From assembly GCF_001509475.1 (NCBI RefSeq), contig NZ_LLZG01000003.1, forward strand, positions 1 through 35,935: a DNA stretch of 35,935 bases. Reading direction: 5' to 3'. Positions within the stretch are counted from its first letter, which is position 1, and every line of letters starts with the position of its first letter. Position numbers and translations under genes: made by a program. The notes below the pieces were generated by a model. That model saw only the letters and a program-made list of their open reading frames with translations, made no database searches and had not been told where the DNA came from. Shown here piece by piece: positions 32,306 through 35,935 of the stretch. This stretch comes from Streptomyces regalis. GTDB taxonomy: Bacteria > Actinomycetota > Actinomycetes > Streptomycetales > Streptomycetaceae.

Positions 32306-32548
32306 ATGAAGATCATCGCTGCCGCCGCGCTCGCCGGTGCGGCTCTCCTCACCGCCGCCATCCCCGCCTCAGCAGACGACGGGCCCATTGACTTCGGCAT
32401 CTTCCAGGGGGTCAACGACACCAAAGGCTCAGATTCCACAGACTCGAGCCCGGTCTGGGGGCAGTCGGACAGTGGGTCGAGCGGAAACGTCCCGAAGTCG
32501 GCCCTGGGACAGCTGGTGGACGACCTGACGGCGCCCGACCAACCGTGA
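32306..32548 (+). CDS. Small exported protein, function unknown
   Basis: This 80-residue protein has a clear signal peptide (MKIIAAAALAGAALLTAAIP, then ASA, cleavage before DD) and a mature part of about 57 residues rich in Ser, Asp and Gly with no Cys (GPIDFGIFQGVNDTKGSD). It resembles the small exported proteins of unknown role common in Streptomyces. The ribosome site is weak (CAGG), but signal peptide and composition support the frame. The neighbouring 5' gap (32181-32305) holds no other clear feature. Confidence 0.65.
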   Translation: MKIIAAAALAGAALLTAAIPASADDGPIDFGIFQGVNDTKGSDSTDSSPVWGQSDSGSSGNVPKSALGQLVDDLTAPDQP

Positions 32549-32801
32549 CCAGCCCCGGAGCCGATGCCGAAGGGGACTGCCCGCCCTGGTCGGCGGTCTC
32601 CTGTCTCACCGAACCCAGAGCGCGTCGGCCGTGGGCCGGGAGCTCGACGGCCTGCTGGTTCCTCTTGGCCGGTGAGCTGCGGCCGAGCGGCTGTTCGGAC
32701 TGGCCGAGCAGCTCGACTGAAGGCCGCCGTATCGATCAGATTCCGCTGACTACCGATGGCCACCCACAGCCGATCGGAGTGAGTCTGAAATCCTTGCCCC
32801 C

Positions 32802-32984
32802 ATGAGCACACCACCAGATGGATTGCCCACCTATCGAGTCTTGACCGGCCCAGATGACGAGACGTTCTGCCGACGTGTGAGCGAGGCAATCGGCCTTGGC
32901 TACGAACTGCACGGAGGCCCCGCCGTCACTTTCAATGGTGCAAACGTCATCGTGGCTCAGGCACTGGTCTGGCCGGCAAGGTAG
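32802..32984 (+). CDS. DUF1737 domain protein
   Basis: This 60-residue protein (YRVLTGPDDETFCRRVSEAI, then GLGYELHGGPAVTFNGANVI and AQALVWPAR) matches the DUF1737 pattern, a small alpha/beta module of unknown function. The ATG lacks an evident Shine-Dalgarno, so expression may be leaderless or weak. It stands alone; 32549-32801 upstream shows no gene I can support. Confidence 0.75.
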   Translation: MSTPPDGLPTYRVLTGPDDETFCRRVSEAIGLGYELHGGPAVTFNGANVIVAQALVWPAR

Positions 32985-33054
32985 GAAGAGCGCGACGGTT
33001 GGGCCGAGTTCGAAAGGGCAGCTGTCCCGTTGACCCCGTCTCAACCGGCACCTG

Positions 33055-35711
<2,657 letters not shown>

Positions 35712-35740
35712 TTGACAGCCGTCTGGATCGTTCCTACCTT
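35712..35740 (+). promoter_or_regulatory. Promoter of the LacI-type regulator gene
   Basis: TTGACA (35712-35717), exactly 17 bases, then TACCTT (35735-35740). The predicted start of transcription falls near 35747, immediately before operator copy 2, leaving a leader of about 110 bases. Confidence 0.75.
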
Positions 35741-35749
35741 CACTTCACG

Positions 35750-35761
35750 CGAACCGGTTCG
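35750..35761. promoter_or_regulatory. LacI-type operator, copy 2 (CGAACCGGTTCG)
   Basis: It is identical to the palindrome at 35593-35604 and positioned at about +4 of the predicted transcript, where bound repressor would block transcription of its own gene. Looping between the two copies is possible. Confidence 0.75.
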
Positions 35762-35857
35762 ATGACCGGATGCGGCCTCGTCGTCAGTCCCAGCCCCACC
35801 CGGCCCGCGGCCCCTGCCCCTCTCGGAGCGGACCTGCGGTTCGAGCAAGGAGTTCCC

Positions 35858-35935
35858 GTGAACATCGGTGAGATCGCCCGGCGGGCCGGTGTCTCGCGGA
35901 GCACCGTGTCCTACGCGCTGAGCGGGAAGCGCCCG
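35858..35935 (+). CDS. LacI-family transcriptional regulator, N-terminal 26 codons (cut by window end)
   Basis: From a GTG with AAGGAG seven bases upstream the frame reads VNIGEIARRAGVSRSTVSYA then LSGKRP and runs off the window. This is the LacI helix-turn-helix with hinge start: IGEIARRAGVS is the first helix and turn, STVSYALSG the recognition helix. Two identical palindromes upstream are its probable sites. Position beside GH42/GH43/ricin sequences suggests a sugar-responsive regulator of plant-glycan use, which is inference; the effector domain lies outside the window. Confidence 0.9.
   Translation, partial: MNIGEIARRAGVSRSTVSYALSGKRP

Noticed and set aside
32560..32745. Possible remnant reading SASAVGRELDGLLVPLGR and AERLFGLAEQLD
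   Set aside because: Interrupted by a stop and too short to link to any family with confidence.
32083..32889. 268-codon minus-strand frame across the small exported protein gene
   Set aside because: No domains, atypical composition, and it covers a strong hairpin and two better-supported plus-strand genes.

Overview
The window looks like chromosomal Streptomyces DNA. GC is very high with strong third-position GC bias, GTG and TTG starts occur, -10 boxes are of the TAGGGT/TAGTAT type, several genes look leaderless, and families typical of the genus are present (MurT/GatD, XRE-cupin regulator, SARP regulator, Tat-exported hydrolase, LamG/GH43 secreted enzymes). From memory, unchecked, the first half resembles the chromosome-arm region of S. 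coelicolor that carries its third phosphofructokinase.

Positions 1-18,050 are compact and almost intact. An IS5-type transposase tail abuts pfkA. Next come gatD and murT (amidation of lipid II), divergent from a peptide deformylase; a TetR regulator divergent from an acyl-CoA dehydrogenase; a DUF6213 protein; a succinate-semialdehyde-type dehydrogenase; an ATP-dependent DNA ligase coupled to a Nudix hydrolase through a 12-codon mini-ORF; and a thioredoxin-reductase-like flavoprotein divergent from an XRE-cupin regulator. A three-gene operon then encodes a quinone-reductase-like MDR enzyme and a catalytic/non-catalytic acyl-CoA dehydrogenase pair. After a strong terminator come an exported GDPD/PLC-like hydrolase, a small membrane protein, an exported phosphodiester glycosidase and a DUF779 protein.

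Positions 18,100-35,300 are a zone of gene decay. Broken or truncated genes include a SARP/AfsR-type regulator, a drug-type ABC ATPase, a LamG tail, a PP2C/HATPase regulator, azlC, a ricin-domain tail and a GH42 beta-galactosidase with two single-base frameshifts. Apparently intact genes lie between them: a LamG exoprotein, a 1,664-residue exoprotein with two GH43 modules, DedA, a thioesterase, azlD, a RibD/DHFR-like reductase, a small exported protein and a DUF1737 protein.

The right edge (35,300-35,935) is a regulatory region leading to a LacI-type regulator cut by the window end. It has a consensus promoter and two identical 12-bp palindromes. GH43, GH42, LamG and ricin modules next to a LacI gene suggest a plant-polysaccharide (arabinan or galactan) locus that is partly lost. 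No CRISPR array, rRNA or tRNA was seen. No clearly new multi-gene system was found. The most distinctive observations are the mini-ORF between ligase and Nudix gene, the heteromeric acyl-CoA dehydrogenase operon, the dual GH43 enzyme and the twin LacI operators.
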